A stretch of 64,000 nucleotides of DNA from positions 682,001 to 746,000 of the forward strand of contig MBPM02000024.1 of NCBI GenBank assembly GCA_001695595.3, written 5' to 3'. Positions 23,246-35,500 of this stretch are shown here, one piece after another. The notes below the pieces were generated by a model, which was given only the letters and a program-made list of their open reading frames with translations, searched no databases and was not told where the DNA came from. Each line of letters begins with the position of its first letter. Position 1 is the stretch's first letter. The DNA is from Plasmopara viticola. Its lineage: Eukaryota; Oomycota; Peronosporomycetes; Peronosporales; Peronosporaceae. The position numbers and the translations under genes are program-made.

Positions 23246-26200
23246 GTGGTTAGCCTGGAGCGATACGAGTCACTTACTTGGAGAGTAATTTAGGGAACGC
23301 GTGTCTAACATTCTTTCCCCCGGTTCATTGTCATCTTCGCCTCTTAAAGCGCCAGCGATGCTTCGGTGAACATCACCTGGTTTTTTCTTTACCAAGACAG
23401 CGATAAAAGCTAAGCTAGTGGTACAGAATTCAAAGCGATTCCATTTGTTGAGAAAAAAAGTTTAGCAGCCTTGCTGCAGTATGAGTGTGCCGAATAAAAG
23501 CTGTACAGTTTTTTTAAAACTAAAGTGACAAAAAAATCATGGTAGGCTAGCCGCAAGGATGGCGTGAGAGAAAGGACGACTTACAGGCTGACTGCGGGGG
23601 TATACAAGGTGGAGGCTTTATGTATTTTGCAAATTTGGATTGAGGCGCAGGCCTTGATTTATTCTATGCGCTTATGCGATACACGACTTGATCGTGTAAC
23701 GCGTGACCGCATAGATTGAGGGGATGAACATTAGAAATTCGTGGGGGGATAACATAAGTAAGGAAGAAAGGTATAAAATATGCAGTATATGCAAATAAAG
23801 GCCTGCTTTATTTAAAGGAAGTCGAGGTAGCTATTGAACAACGAGAATAGCTGAATGTAAACTTCACAGGACTCGACCGGTGACTCAAAAAAGTTCGCGG
23901 GCCACGATAGATTGCGATTGGGTGAGGGCTGTAGCAAAAGAGGTAGCACCATACATCATTGCGATTGACGGTCTTCAGTGCATTCAAGAAGTCTAGTTAC
24001 CTTTTTATTGAACCGTATTTCGGACACTATTTTCATTCTCGAGGGGAAACTCCAAAAGAATATCTGAATCGCGGAACCCATGAAGCTTGCCAACCCGTTT
24101 CTGTTGAAGAAAAATTATTAATATAGATTGAAGCTTTACGTGGTCGTTATTGAAAAATCAAATACCAGAGTGACCAGAGAGTGATGGGTAATCACCCAAT
24201 GTTTTCTTGGGCTCTTCTGCCCGAACCAAACGCAAAAATGTAAGTTGGAGAGACTAATCCCGCATGTACAAAAGGGGAGGAAGGATGCGCGTTCAATACG
24301 AGCTTTGATAGCGGGTATATACGAAACGTGAGAATCTGCGAATGCGTCATCCTACCGCAGACTAGATTGCCTAGAATGAGCTCAAACAGAGGATTATCAG
24401 TCCTGAGGTAGTGGAAAAGTAGTGTTTAAGGAAGTGAGCGTCAATTTTTACTCGATTGCTGGATAGATCGGCCAGCTTCGGCGAGATGATATATTATCGG
24501 AGCAATGACTTATCGACAAGAGGTCCTCTCTTTTGTTTGCCGTTGATGAAATAGATTATTGCAGCAGTATCAACGAAATAATATGGCGCTGAAACTCGTA
24601 CCTTTCGGAGCCACTCAGTTGGTCAGCAATTGAGCAGTTGTGTCGCTAGAATTTTTAAGTACGGACAGGTCATATCGAAGAGCATTTCAAATTTAATTCA
24701 TTGCTGTTCAACTTTATCTCTCACTGAAAACTTTTCAAATTTAAAATCAAGGTGCAAGCCGAAATTCGACTATACGTGCCAAAGTCAAAAGTAGATCAGG
24801 TAAGCGCGTACAAATTCGGGCCGTGTCCGGTCAAGCGTGGTTACGTTAATGTCTAGCTGTAGCACGAGCGTCGGACGAGAAGACTTTAGACGATTTCGCA
24901 AAATAAGCCTCGTCGCTGTCGTCTGCGAGGAGAGGTAGCTCTCTGACATTAAATGCTTGATAGCACGAGATCAACGAGCACACGATCGCAAATAGTCATT
25001 CGAAGACGAGATTTTTTATTACTGTTTTCAACAGGAGCTCGACCCGTTCGTGCTAGATGTATTCAGGACCACCGCTGCTTCCCGGATGGGAAAGACATAT
25101 TTAGCAAATCGGGTACTGTTTCGAATACAATCTACGAATATATTTTTTTGAAGCCGATGCAGTCTGTGCATACTTCCCCTATCCGTAACCTTACGCAGCG
25201 GTGCCGCCACTGACAATGTACCATTCGGCGAGTCATAGCCGATACCGAGAACGTCACAAAGCCTGCTTCTTGTGAGGATATAATCTATTTGAAGTGGCGA
25301 TACAAGTCTCACGTGCAGCGTAACGGTCTCACCTGCATGTATGGCGCAAGAAGATGACGTCAATGAAAATGGTAGCGGGGGGGAAGTTCCCAAAATTTCA
25401 TGAAGGTAAGCGCAACTTCACACGATAATCGCGCTTCCATAGCCGAAAAATCGACACTATTTGAGCTGGCGGTGCGAGTGCCTTTTAATGCGATGGTCAA
25501 TGTTTGGAGTGCTCAAGATGGCGGTCGCCCTCGACAATCCGAAAGGTTTACAACTTCTTTCAACTGCCCCACAACTACAACATAATCGGGATTTAAGCTG
25601 ACTACAAATTAGTCAGTCTCGCCGTTGATGCGTCCAAGCTATCTTGTAAACGAGACTTTTTTGGGTTAGTTATCTAAAACCCGCAGTGGTCGTTACTTTA
25701 ACGGTTCGTTCAAATTGTACCTACTTGCCCTGAGACATAAGATGAAGCATACTTAGAGGCAAACGACATCGAACAACATCACGTACTTTAGCGGTTTCAA
25801 TTTGCCAGCGCACAATTCCGATCGACAGCCGCTTTGCCTTTTGCACAGTTATTAACCGAAAATGTTTTCCTACGCCCTGGGTCTCGCGTTTGAGATACAC
25901 TTCATCCAATAATGTTGATTAGCTTGTTTCATGCTCGGGATGGCAGTCCACGGCTCTGCGCTTTTACTTGACAGCTGTTTCTATCCTTTTCCCATCTGGT
26001 TTGCCATCTAGCTCGCCTGATAACATAGCGCTAAAGAGATTTAAGTTACCGAACTCTACACACTACACTAGGACTAAGCTGTCCTTAACGCGGAATGCTG
26101 GTACTATTTTGGGACCGGGATTCGCATTCCATATTTCACGATGGATCTTTTCAGTCAATGGAGCGTTCAACCCACTCATCCGCTGCACACCATTTAGATA

Positions 26201-26280
26201 TGCGTTGATAGAGCAGTTACCATTTTGGGTGTGATTTCCTGTCCACTCCAGTGACCTACCTTTGGTCGCCTTGAATAGCA
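23246..26280. other. Gene-free gap, AT-leaning
   Basis: No supported gene. A minus-strand open frame at 25393-25028 (121 codons) and another at 25909-25721 look slightly protein-like but have no recognised motif, and the region carries stops in all other frames. Possibly old retroelement DNA. Confidence 0.5.
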
Positions 26281-26282
26281 TC

Positions 26283-26340
26283 TTACGGGCACCTCTCGGT
26301 CCCGAGTCGAGCGACTAACCGATCGAGCCAGGAGGTCGGT
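26283..26340 (-). repeat. tRNA-like fragment, probably a tRNA-derived SINE head
   Basis: On the minus strand CTCCTGGCTCGATCGGTTAG matches a tRNA D-arm/A-box. It is followed by a CTCGA-CTCGGGA-CCGAG stem-loop that resembles an anticodon arm (loop would show CGG, proline). The expected TPsiC arm (GGTTCGANNCC) does not follow; the sequence goes to GAGAGGTGCCCGTAAGATG. So it is not a working tRNA. Half-tRNAs of this type are common as heads of SINEs. Confidence 0.4.
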
Positions 26341-29300
26341 ACATAGCGCCGAAGAACACAAGAGCTATTGCCATTTTACTTGAGCTTTTAAGATGTCGAA
26401 CTTGTGCTGAGCCTTCATAGTATTGCCTCGAGAACACACAACATCGCGTGCAAGCTTTGTCAGAGAAACCAAATACCTCATACCGTTCTGCCGAAGCCTT
26501 TACGGGTATAATGTAAATGAAGTATACTCGGTGGCGGCCATTAAAGTCATGATGGGTAGCTCAAACCATCTGATGAATAGTCTTTGAGCGGTTGCTATCA
26601 TCGCATCCAGACTTGTTTCAATCTTGTGATTATATTTCTGCAGACCGTTAGATCAATCTATCTACAAGCGATGATCCTTTTTTACATAAAGCAGAGGTGT
26701 GGTTCAAGGCAAGCCCAGATTCTGATCCGCAATATAATCAAAAATTTAGTGCAATCTACTTACTTGCATGCCTTCGGTATAATGGGTAGAAGGCAATATT
26801 AGCAGTGCAACTTAAGTAGACACAAAGAGGCACCCAGTGTTATGCACCTTTTGTATCGTTATACCTTAAAGCTTACAACTCGGCCATGAGACCATTTCAT
26901 ATCAAAATTCACAGGAAAGCACCGTCCCAATCAAAGCATCTAGGGCGGTCGCTACTAGTCGGATTGTTGTGTGAAAATTCTCACCAATGTTCACGATACC
27001 GGCTCCAATTTCAGTGAGATCGATGCGCACTTCTCTTCACGACCAAACAATTAAACCGCCCCGCCGACGGTAAGCACATTTTCACACTTATGTAGATCGT
27101 AACATCTCCTATTTTAATTTTCTTGGGCGTCATGTGAAGGAGTCTGTAAAATTTACATTACGGTAGTGTCTTCCTAGTGACGCTTGGTAGGCACGTGCTC
27201 GCTGGGTACAGACACATATAATGAGGTGAAATGACTCAAAAAATATGAGTGCAATCTCCTACATCACTGCTCGGGGAAAAAAATAGATTTCTGTCGCACT
27301 AATGAGGAAAGAAGCAGTTAAAATAGTAACAAATCGAAATGCCAAAAACTGGAATTCCAACGATGGATAAATCAATCGCAGCTGTGTAGGACAAGAACAC
27401 ACTTACATGCTTGATAATGTAAGCGGACGTACTGACGCAGAATATCAGATGTTGCTCGAATTGTAAGATTATTAAGTTGTAATGCTTTAAGCACATTATA
27501 AATACAATAACACATGTCACACAAGCAAAACATTTTATTGCCAAAAAAGCTTCCAGGATACGCTACATAAGCGACATAGAGCAGTTGACGAATGGTGCTG
27601 CGGCTGGTAAGGTGTGAAGTCTGCTGAATAAGCTACACACTATGAGTGGTGGTATCAGAATAAAGGCCCAACATTGAATGAAATCGGATTGTTGCACTAA
27701 GACACAAATTACACGCTCTGTACTTTATAGCAATTATCTGACAGCACATCAGCGATTATAAAAAGTAAACCTTTCATCTTTTGAAAGGCTTCCTGAGTAA
27801 AATAAAAATGAACAATTTTTGCTGCTTCCAGATATCTCCATTCCTGAGTTGCATGATACTCTTTATGAGCGGTTCCTGTCATACTGTTAAGAGCATACAG
27901 GGCTAGTGATCTCATTGTGAGAAATCTGAGCAGGCCTATGGTGAAAGAGGCAGTTTAGGCCGAAGATTTTATAAATAAGCCTAGATGCGTATCAGTATGA
28001 TAGATAGTATTTGTAGGTTTTTTACCCCACAGAATAAGCCTTGATGAATAGTGAATACATAAGATTTACATTGAAATCTTTGTATCAAAATACTACTGAA
28101 TTTTGGAGTCGAGTAGATAGCGATTAGCAATCAGTGTTGGATCTTAATTAAAGTAACTTAATGCCACGCTTTCTCTTAGCGAGTAGCTACAACAGCCTCG
28201 GAGATTTACGTAGTCGTTTTAGACGTGCTTCTACAAGACCGATCAGATGAGGTAATATTTTAATTTGCTCCAGGACATGTAAAACGGGCTGGATAAGAAA
28301 TGCTTAAACCCTAAAGCTCAGCATTTAGTTGTATAAGTGCCCGGCGCGATCAGCGCGCATCTGAGCGCGCGTTCTGCAATAACTAAAATGCTCTGTTAGA
28401 GCATCTTCAACAGACAAAGACAAAGTCGTGAGCATCAGTGACGTTGGTACTCGAGGCTAATGCCCCCCCCCCGAATGCAAGGCTGATCACAGTCAGGGTG
28501 AAGACCTTTGAAGTAGAGGAAGGACTCTAAAATCCAGAGATTCGAATGGCCATAGTGTTGCCTTGGTGCAGTTGGATTAGCGGAGAGTGCTTCCTGTCAA
28601 ATCAAAGCTTTAAAAGCGAGCACACAAATGAACACTTATGTGCAACATCTTAGTAGAGAAAGCTTTTTTCCACCGAGAATGCATCAGCTTACGCACATAA
28701 TTACACTGCTTGATTGTGAATTAATTTGCTTTCTTGCAACTCAGCTGGGTAAGAAAGACCCTGAAAGCTTTGTTCAAGAGCCGAAATTCTTTTCTCCGCT
28801 AAAATCCTCTCTAAAAGAAGGTTACAGAAATCGTTCTACTGAAGGACTACGTATGGGCGTGGCTTTGACGTAAATGTTATGTGTAGACGTCGTGAAATTG
28901 GCATTCAATATTAAATTAAATTAAATTTCGCAGGCTGCACGAAAACAAAACAAGGATAGCCATGGACTATCAGACGGTCGGGTTTCTATGGGTCTCAGCT
29001 ATGATGATGTGGACTACGTAGACCACCAAGCTGCGGGCCAGCGTACGGGCATTGATCAATGTTCGACCGTTTCTTTTTTATATACGGCGATGAATCGGCC
29101 GCTAATGGAAGTTGCAGGGCAGTCATTCAGAAGCTTACTTGAGACTTATAGAGGCATTGACTTACAAGTGAACTTCAGCAAGGTTTAGCTTTGAAAAGCT
29201 TCGTGCTCTTGAACATATAAAGTACTTCTTATCCTGGCTGGCTTCCAAGGCAGCCATATAGAATTTCCGTAGTCCCTGTTGATCATCTTCGACTTATGAA

Positions 29301-29540
29301 GATCGACTTATGAAGATTGCACAAATGGACTTTCCTTGTCGAATCCATCGTGTTAAGCGATTGCAGTCGACGGTCCAATGACAAAGAAAGTCGGCCATCT
29401 GCGAGGCCCTACAAGAGAAACAAGATGACATTGTCACAGCCTACTTAGTAAAAGGAGTAAGTTTCAATGTACCAAGGAGACCGATGGCTCTAGGTGTAAA
29501 GCCTCTCGATTTTGATTGCGTCGGACGCTGCTAACTGACT
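26341..29540. other. Gene-free gap
   Basis: About 3.2 kb of AT-rich DNA without a supported gene or RNA. Two plus-strand frames (28628-28873 and 28988-29188) are open for 81 and 66 codons without recognised motifs. A run of ten C at about 28465 and a 15-bp direct repeat (CGACTTATGAAGAT twice, about 29289-29316) are the only simple patterns noted. Confidence 0.5.
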
Positions 29541-29544
29541 CTAG

Positions 29545-29650
29545 GTGCGAGGTGTGACCTCACTCAAGGTATGGCGGAGCTGAGGTGGCATAAAGCTGTG
29601 GTCGACGAGATGCCGAAGACCTATGGTGTCGCTTGCTTTGGTTCTAAATG
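29545..29650 (+). pseudogene. Possible Gypsy protease fragment
   Basis: One frame reads CDLTQGMAELRWHKAVVDEM. It is comparable to the YDLIQGI...L..HELKVDLRVK tract at 51055-51150, and both recall the (Y/F)D(V/L)ILGMDWL..H....D segment that closes the aspartic protease of Gypsy elements. Stops flank it. Confidence 0.25.
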
Positions 29651-32600
29651 AGCTTTTGGTAGTTCATACCCACCTCTACTAGAAATAGTGGCTACGGCGA
29701 CGTCAACGTGTTGGTAATTGAGATACCGGATATGGACACTGATAATTTTAACATAGACCAGAATGTGGAGTGACACGTGAGCTGCATGTCGAAGATAGCT
29801 ATATTGGGGCCGAATTAAGGATGTTAGAGCTAGATCTTATTGAGCGTAAAGTGACTCATTAATTACTAGACCACGCTCGTGATGGACAGCGTTTAATACT
29901 TGTGGGTCTTTTTGCTAGATGCCAATTATACGTCGGTTCTCCAATGCACAATTGTGTTGACAAAACTTCAACACGGCGAGTCTCATCAGTCTCACCCGGA
30001 AATGAACGGTAACACGAGGCATTCACCAAGCAGTGCAGGACGTCTAGTCAACGCCACGAGGGTCTTGCAAAAAAATGATGGCTAATAACGATAGTGCTCG
30101 GATATATACCTCTATATAGGGGGATAGGTACACGATTGAAGGCACGCTACTTGTACCTAGAAACTCTGCGTAAGCATGACAAAATATTCAAGGCAAAAAC
30201 CAAAGAAGCCTGTAAGACCAGAGGCATGGCAAAAAGACGGTCGTAAGACCAGAAAAAGAGATCAGTTTATCATCGCTGCTTAATCAAGCCTTGGGAAGAA
30301 GACACTTCGTAGAAGGAGTGGATCTTCGCCGCTAAAAAACCCTAGGATTCAAAAAGGATCCGTTAATAGAAACTACTAGGGTGTTTTTCTATCGGCATTA
30401 TCATCTGATAAAGACGTACGTCTTTTAATGTAAATGAAACATTATTGATGCTTTTTTTTGCAAAGTACGAAGCTCAAAATCGTACGTTTTCAAACCACGC
30501 TGATATTCTGTGTCAGGAGAAAAACTTAATATCAGGTAGCGCATCTTACCTTCTTACATCTAGCTATATGCAGCAACAATCTCGACACAGACGCTGATTG
30601 CTTGCAAAACGCTCTGTTATCAACATACGTTGCACAGTGCACTCAACTTAATCGACGAATGCTACCATCCACTCGCGCAAGAGAGCGCTGTACCATTGAC
30701 CGCAATCAGCACTCTGATGGATATTCCACTGATCATAACCAAAGGGCTTTCGATTGCGCCTGTGCCAGTTATCGTCTGGGAACGCAATTGTGTAGCGGAT
30801 AGAGGGCAGATGAAAATACATTGTTCAATGACATTTTTTTACATCCGTGCCGAGCACAGAAAAAATGAGGAAAACTACGTTGGCCGCATGCGAGCAGCAC
30901 TCAAGTGCATGCAGCTTTAGTGCAAAAACAGCATTTGCTGAGGGCGCAATATTGCCTTTTGTCAAAAAATTTTTAGATTGCAACCACCGTGAAAAGAGCT
31001 ATAAAAGGTTGCTTGTCCTGTCTAATTCCACGGTGAAAATTATGTTGAAGCAGCAAGGCCACAATCTAATCTTTGTGAGAAGATACCGATACAGATTTAG
31101 GAAGGCCAACACAAACGGGCCTTTGACAAAGCTATAACAAACTCAATTGTAGACGTTGATCTCGGCCTTCGCTTCTTCGGATCGGATGCTTAGTTCTTCT
31201 TTGACGCACCAGATTTTGCCATCGCTAGCGCACTGCTGTAAGAAGATGATGAGGTGAGATCGAGTGATTACTTTTGATCGCCATCAGCCTTGTGGTGTCG
31301 AGAAGTGCAATGTTTGTCCGCCTCTTGCAATGAATATGCACTTGTCAAACCAAGGGCTTCCTTTCTAAATTTTAGCCATTTATTGTCCACACAGACCATG
31401 AGAAGCTACGCACTGCAACATGCCGAGCTAAAAATAACCAGGCGGCACTCTTATTGTCAAATGAGAGTCCGAGGTAATACAGAATGCCGGACAGTAAATG
31501 CTTTGGCTAATGCGTTTTTGCGTCGCCGAACTATGAGCCATCCCGTATCACAACTATGACCTCGTCTACATTTCATTTAAGTCGTGACCTATTAGCGCGA
31601 GATGGCATGTGCGCTGTTTGTCTCCACTGAGAAATGATAAGTGTGAGGATTTGGACAAGAAGATATTAACGCACTTCAGCTCGAGACTGTAGTAGCCTAC
31701 GATAAAGCTCGGTCTGTCTTATTGCAGCACCTATCAAGGTGACCCACCCCGCGTGGTGGCTTCTCATCATATTGGTCGATAGAAGCTCTACTTTATAAGG
31801 CTCGCTTGCACAGTCTTATCGTCATCTTGGTCGGACGAAGACGTATGGCATGCAAGCAACCATAAATATTTACCCGAGCTGCATGACTGGTTGTGGAGCT
31901 TTGTGCACACTTCCGTAGGTTAGACTCTCGCCAAAGTTTGCGGCATGATCAGCAAGCTTGCTGTGCAAGGAGCCGGTGGCAGTCTTGCAGAAAGCAGTTC
32001 CCTTCTCCAATTGAGCAATATGGTTTGCTTAGCGGCTGTGCCGAGCAAGGTCAGCGGTGAGGCCCTGACTTTGTGTTTTTCGGCGGTGATAGTTTTTTCG
32101 CTCTGAAGTACTCGGCATCACCACAGCGAAATGTTCGCAGACCGATGGTTGGAAATTGCGTCGTCAAAGACGCGATACGCTTCGTTTGCGCGGATACCCC
32201 AGTCGTACGAGAAGCATGCTACCAAAAGTTGTTGATTTGAGCGATACCGTGCATGCTTAAAAAGGCTACACATTGCGGTTCTGTTTGGGATATAGCCGAG
32301 CTGCCTGCGAATATGAGCCTTCCTGCACTGCGTAAACAAATCAAAGTTTTTGTGTCGAAGCGGGTAAGTGTCTTGATAAACTTGTGCGATAAATGACTGA
32401 GCATCAAGATATAAAAAAACGTGTTGACCAAAAATGAAGAAATAGGCTTGGAGAAAGAATAGCCGAGCACTTATTCATACCAAACGTGGCGTTAGCAAGC
32501 TAAAATTCTGTATCGAGGCGACTAAGTAATCTTGATTTGTGTGCGGTAAATTGGCAAATCATCAAGATATTCAAGAAGAAGATACGAACCGAAATTAAAT

Positions 32601-34440
32601 AATTTACAGGACAAATTCTAGAAATTAAAGATTCGGTGTATTACTTTCTTCGGGTCTAATTACAAATCCATTTACCGCTAGCCTGGAGATGTAACTGCTT
32701 TCATACTTCATAGGACCAAGATGGTTAGAGATTGAAAAGGCTAAGCATGTACATTCGACATTTCAGTGTTATCTGTGAGCTTCCTTAGCCATAATATCAC
32801 TCGGGCCAGATGGACGCGGAAGCGTTAAACCCTTTCCGTACACAGGCACAGTCATAGTAGATTAACCCGTCAGTATAGCGAGCATTTGATTCTGAGTGCG
32901 TAGTGGCGAAGTCACTTGGCTAAGAGGCGCAAATCGAGCAACTTGCTAGCAGAATGGTACGATTACGTGCTCGAGCCTTGAGAGCTGGCAAAACAAGGCG
33001 CTCAAATTTCGAGCCGCGGCTCGCAATGCATGTCTCGGCAAATTTAGCCGAGGTGGTCGGCGAGACGAATTGTGAAAATTTAGGTGCGTCCGCCAGACGG
33101 CAGTCGTAAATTGCATTCAAGCAAAAGCGCAGATAGTGCGCTGCATAGGAGATATTCGCAGTTCGCAAGAGACGGGGGAGTGACACTATCCTCTGAGGTA
33201 AATATTTTTGCTCCGGAGAAGTCAAAGTCTTTACCTCATCAAAATCGTGCTGGCATCGTAAGCACTTTTTAGAAATGGCGGCAGCGTCTTTGGCCAAACA
33301 ACGCATTTACGACTGACGTCGATAGGGCTAAGGCAAATAGCAACGCTCATCTCGAGGTCCCTTGTGGTCGTCTTGAAGCTGTGCACACGAAAGCTCAATT
33401 GTTGTAGACCAAAAGCGACAGGATGACCGTCTACTGGCAGTCGACGAATATTTGTTAGCTGTGCGAGCTTTTAATAAAGATAGATTCTCGCTCGCACATC
33501 AACTTCGCTGTGCTGTTAGGAAGTGTGAGTAGCAAATACAGTTTATTGTACGTCTGCGCGTATCCCTTTCGAAAGATTCTGTCATTCTCGGATAAATTCT
33601 TCAAAACAAAACAACTTTTTTTGTAGAACTATTAGTCTGTCTTTCGGAACTGCGCGTGTATCACGTTGGTCATTCGTCGAGGGCGAACACTTTATGCCAC
33701 AGGCATCCCAGGTATTCGACAAAGACGCCCTGACCATTCAGTCGGCGCGTCGGTCACGAGCTCAGAGTTTGCCCGCGGATTGAAATTAAGCAAGTTTTAT
33801 TTCGCAATGACTGCACTTTCCGCTCCTACGACTCATCAAAAATCTTGGTTTTGGCCTTTTGCTCATCTCTATCATCAATTTAGTTTATTTTCTCTTACAG
33901 CAAAGCCATATCACCAGCGAAACGTCTACTGTAGCATAGTATTTGGCTCACGTTGGCCTGGTCTCACGCGTGGGGTCCGCAGTGAGTCTCACGAGCATGC
34001 ATTGTACGACGCGCGGGCTTGTCGAATAAGTGGCTTAGATTTTCTAGCCTATTAGCTTTGGTGGCATGAGTAGCAGTAGCGCTTTGGTTTTGGTAATGCG
34101 AGCATTTGTCCTCTTCACTCTTTAATGCCGTGGTTGATAAGTCGTAACCGACCACGAGGCTTAGATCTTGTTCACTTGCTCTTCGAACAACTAATCCGTT
34201 ACCTGACGGCATAGCGGGTATACACCTCAATTCTGCCTAGAATCTAGGCACTACGGTCATAGCTCATGTCTTGAAAATTTGGCGTAATAGACCGCGACTA
34301 TGCACTGGGAGCGGACGACAAGGTACCTAAGGTCTGTCTTTTGGAAGCGCTTTGTAGCTCATTTATATGTTATGTAGACTTCGGAGAGCTGGCACATATT
34401 ACAACGGTGACATTCCTGTATGAACGGAAGGATTTCAGTT
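29651..34440. other. Gene-free gap with unassigned coding-like scraps
   Basis: No intact gene. Several frames are moderately open: 30630-31137 plus, 32118-32470 minus, 32920-33306 minus (128 codons) and 33666-34055 plus (129 codons). None shows a recognised domain, and neighbouring frames overlap. An inverted repeat (AAAAAACCCTAG / CTAGGGTGTTTTT) lies at about 30334-30386. Confidence 0.5.
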
Positions 34441-34453
34441 CCTGATGGAAGAG

Positions 34454-34473
34454 TGTAACGGGCCTACACGAAC
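34454..34473 (+). repeat. LTR edge-like motif
   Basis: TGTAACGGGCCTACACGAAC follows the purine-rich GATGGAAGAG. It is the same edge type as at 22607 (minus), 43489 and 52356. No paired LTR or internal region is evident. Confidence 0.35.
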
Positions 34474-34979
34474 ACAGATCCGTTTGTCGCACTAGTACGG
34501 GTATCGCCATGCTGTGTGACATAAGTCATGCATACGTCAAAATTGATTGAGAGGAAGTACAGAAGGTTGAGGAGATGGCAGTAAAGATTTTTGATCGTAG
34601 ATAGTTGCATGTTTAGTGAGTCTGATTTAAACTCTTACACCTTTGAAGTTGTACCGTCTGTGACGAGGGTATTATGACAGCGTTGCAATTGACCTGAGGC
34701 TGCTTCATGGTCAAAGGCGAAATTTTAGGCAAGTGTTTGCCGTTTTCACCGCTCAAGGGTGAAGGTATCTAGGTGAGGTAGAACAATTGGCTCGCGATCT
34801 GTAGCAGATTGGAGTGTAAGACGTCTACGTGGATCTCTATCGGTCGAATATGTCTAGTCTCGCCGCACACGGTATATGCGCGGTCATAAGCACAGATGTC
34901 AACTTCGAAGTTGATGCACCTTTGTAAGCATATAGGTCTTCTTTAGTGAAATCTTGATCATCGTAAAATGAACGGCGAG

Positions 34980-35020
34980 CCAGCAGCCTTCTTGATGCCT
35001 GTTTGGTCAATTTTATGATA
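34980..35020 (-). repeat. Dispersed repeat R2, short copy d
   Basis: CAGCAGCCTTCTTGATGCCTGTTTGGTCA corresponds to the AGCAAAGAAGGCTG / GACCAAACAGG core of R2 in reverse. Only about 40 bp are similar. Confidence 0.35.
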
Positions 35021-35044
35021 AAATCAAACCAAGACTGTAATATG

Positions 35045-35085
35045 ACATTCATCCCTCTCCTATGGAAATAGGGAGGGATGAATGT
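35045..35085. other. Strong perfect-arm hairpin
   Basis: ACATTCATCCCTCTCCTAT pairs with ATAGGGAGGGATGAATGT: 18 base pairs with one bulged T (35058) and a GGAA loop (35064-35067). It sits 415 bp before the katanin gene and outside any gene. It could be the foldback of a small DNA element, a structured RNA, or a replication-slippage product. Confidence 0.85.
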
Positions 35086-35500
35086 TACAATTTTGGCTCT
35101 ATATGGGTATAGCGGGTCGCCGAGTTATTGCGGTGACGGGCAACAGACCCATTTGAAACTGTGCATATATTGAAATTGCCTACATCGGCCGGCAAATGTT
35201 AATTCGAAAGGTAGTAGATCTTTGTTTAACTTCGGGTGCATTGTAAGTAAAAAAAAGATTGATTAATAGTATTGACTACTTTATATAATCTAAAATTTGG
35301 CGAGTTTTTCAAAGCTGTCAATTGTAGGCAGTACCGCGGTGCAATGAAGAGCGAAAATCTGTCGTCGCCATCAATGCCGGGCCCGCAAACTCGTTATTTC
35401 GATACTGTAGTTGTTGTATTTTGATGTAGGTGATGTGAGCTATTAAAAATTGTGAAACCGGCATTTAGAACAAGCAGTCTGTATCAAAACGTCCTCATCG

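Noticed and set aside
28460..28475. Run of ten C
   Set aside because: Simple homopolymer, no associated feature.
32920..33306. 128-codon minus-strand frame
   Set aside because: Protein-like composition in places but no domain, no splice signals and strong overlap with frames on the other strand.
33666..34055. 129-codon plus-strand frame
   Set aside because: No recognised motif, no initiator and an equally open antisense frame (34230-33964).
34837..35052. Minus-strand frame with RRLLARR resembling an RxLR effector
   Set aside because: No signal peptide, no dEER motif, and it overlaps both an R2 repeat fragment and the hairpin.
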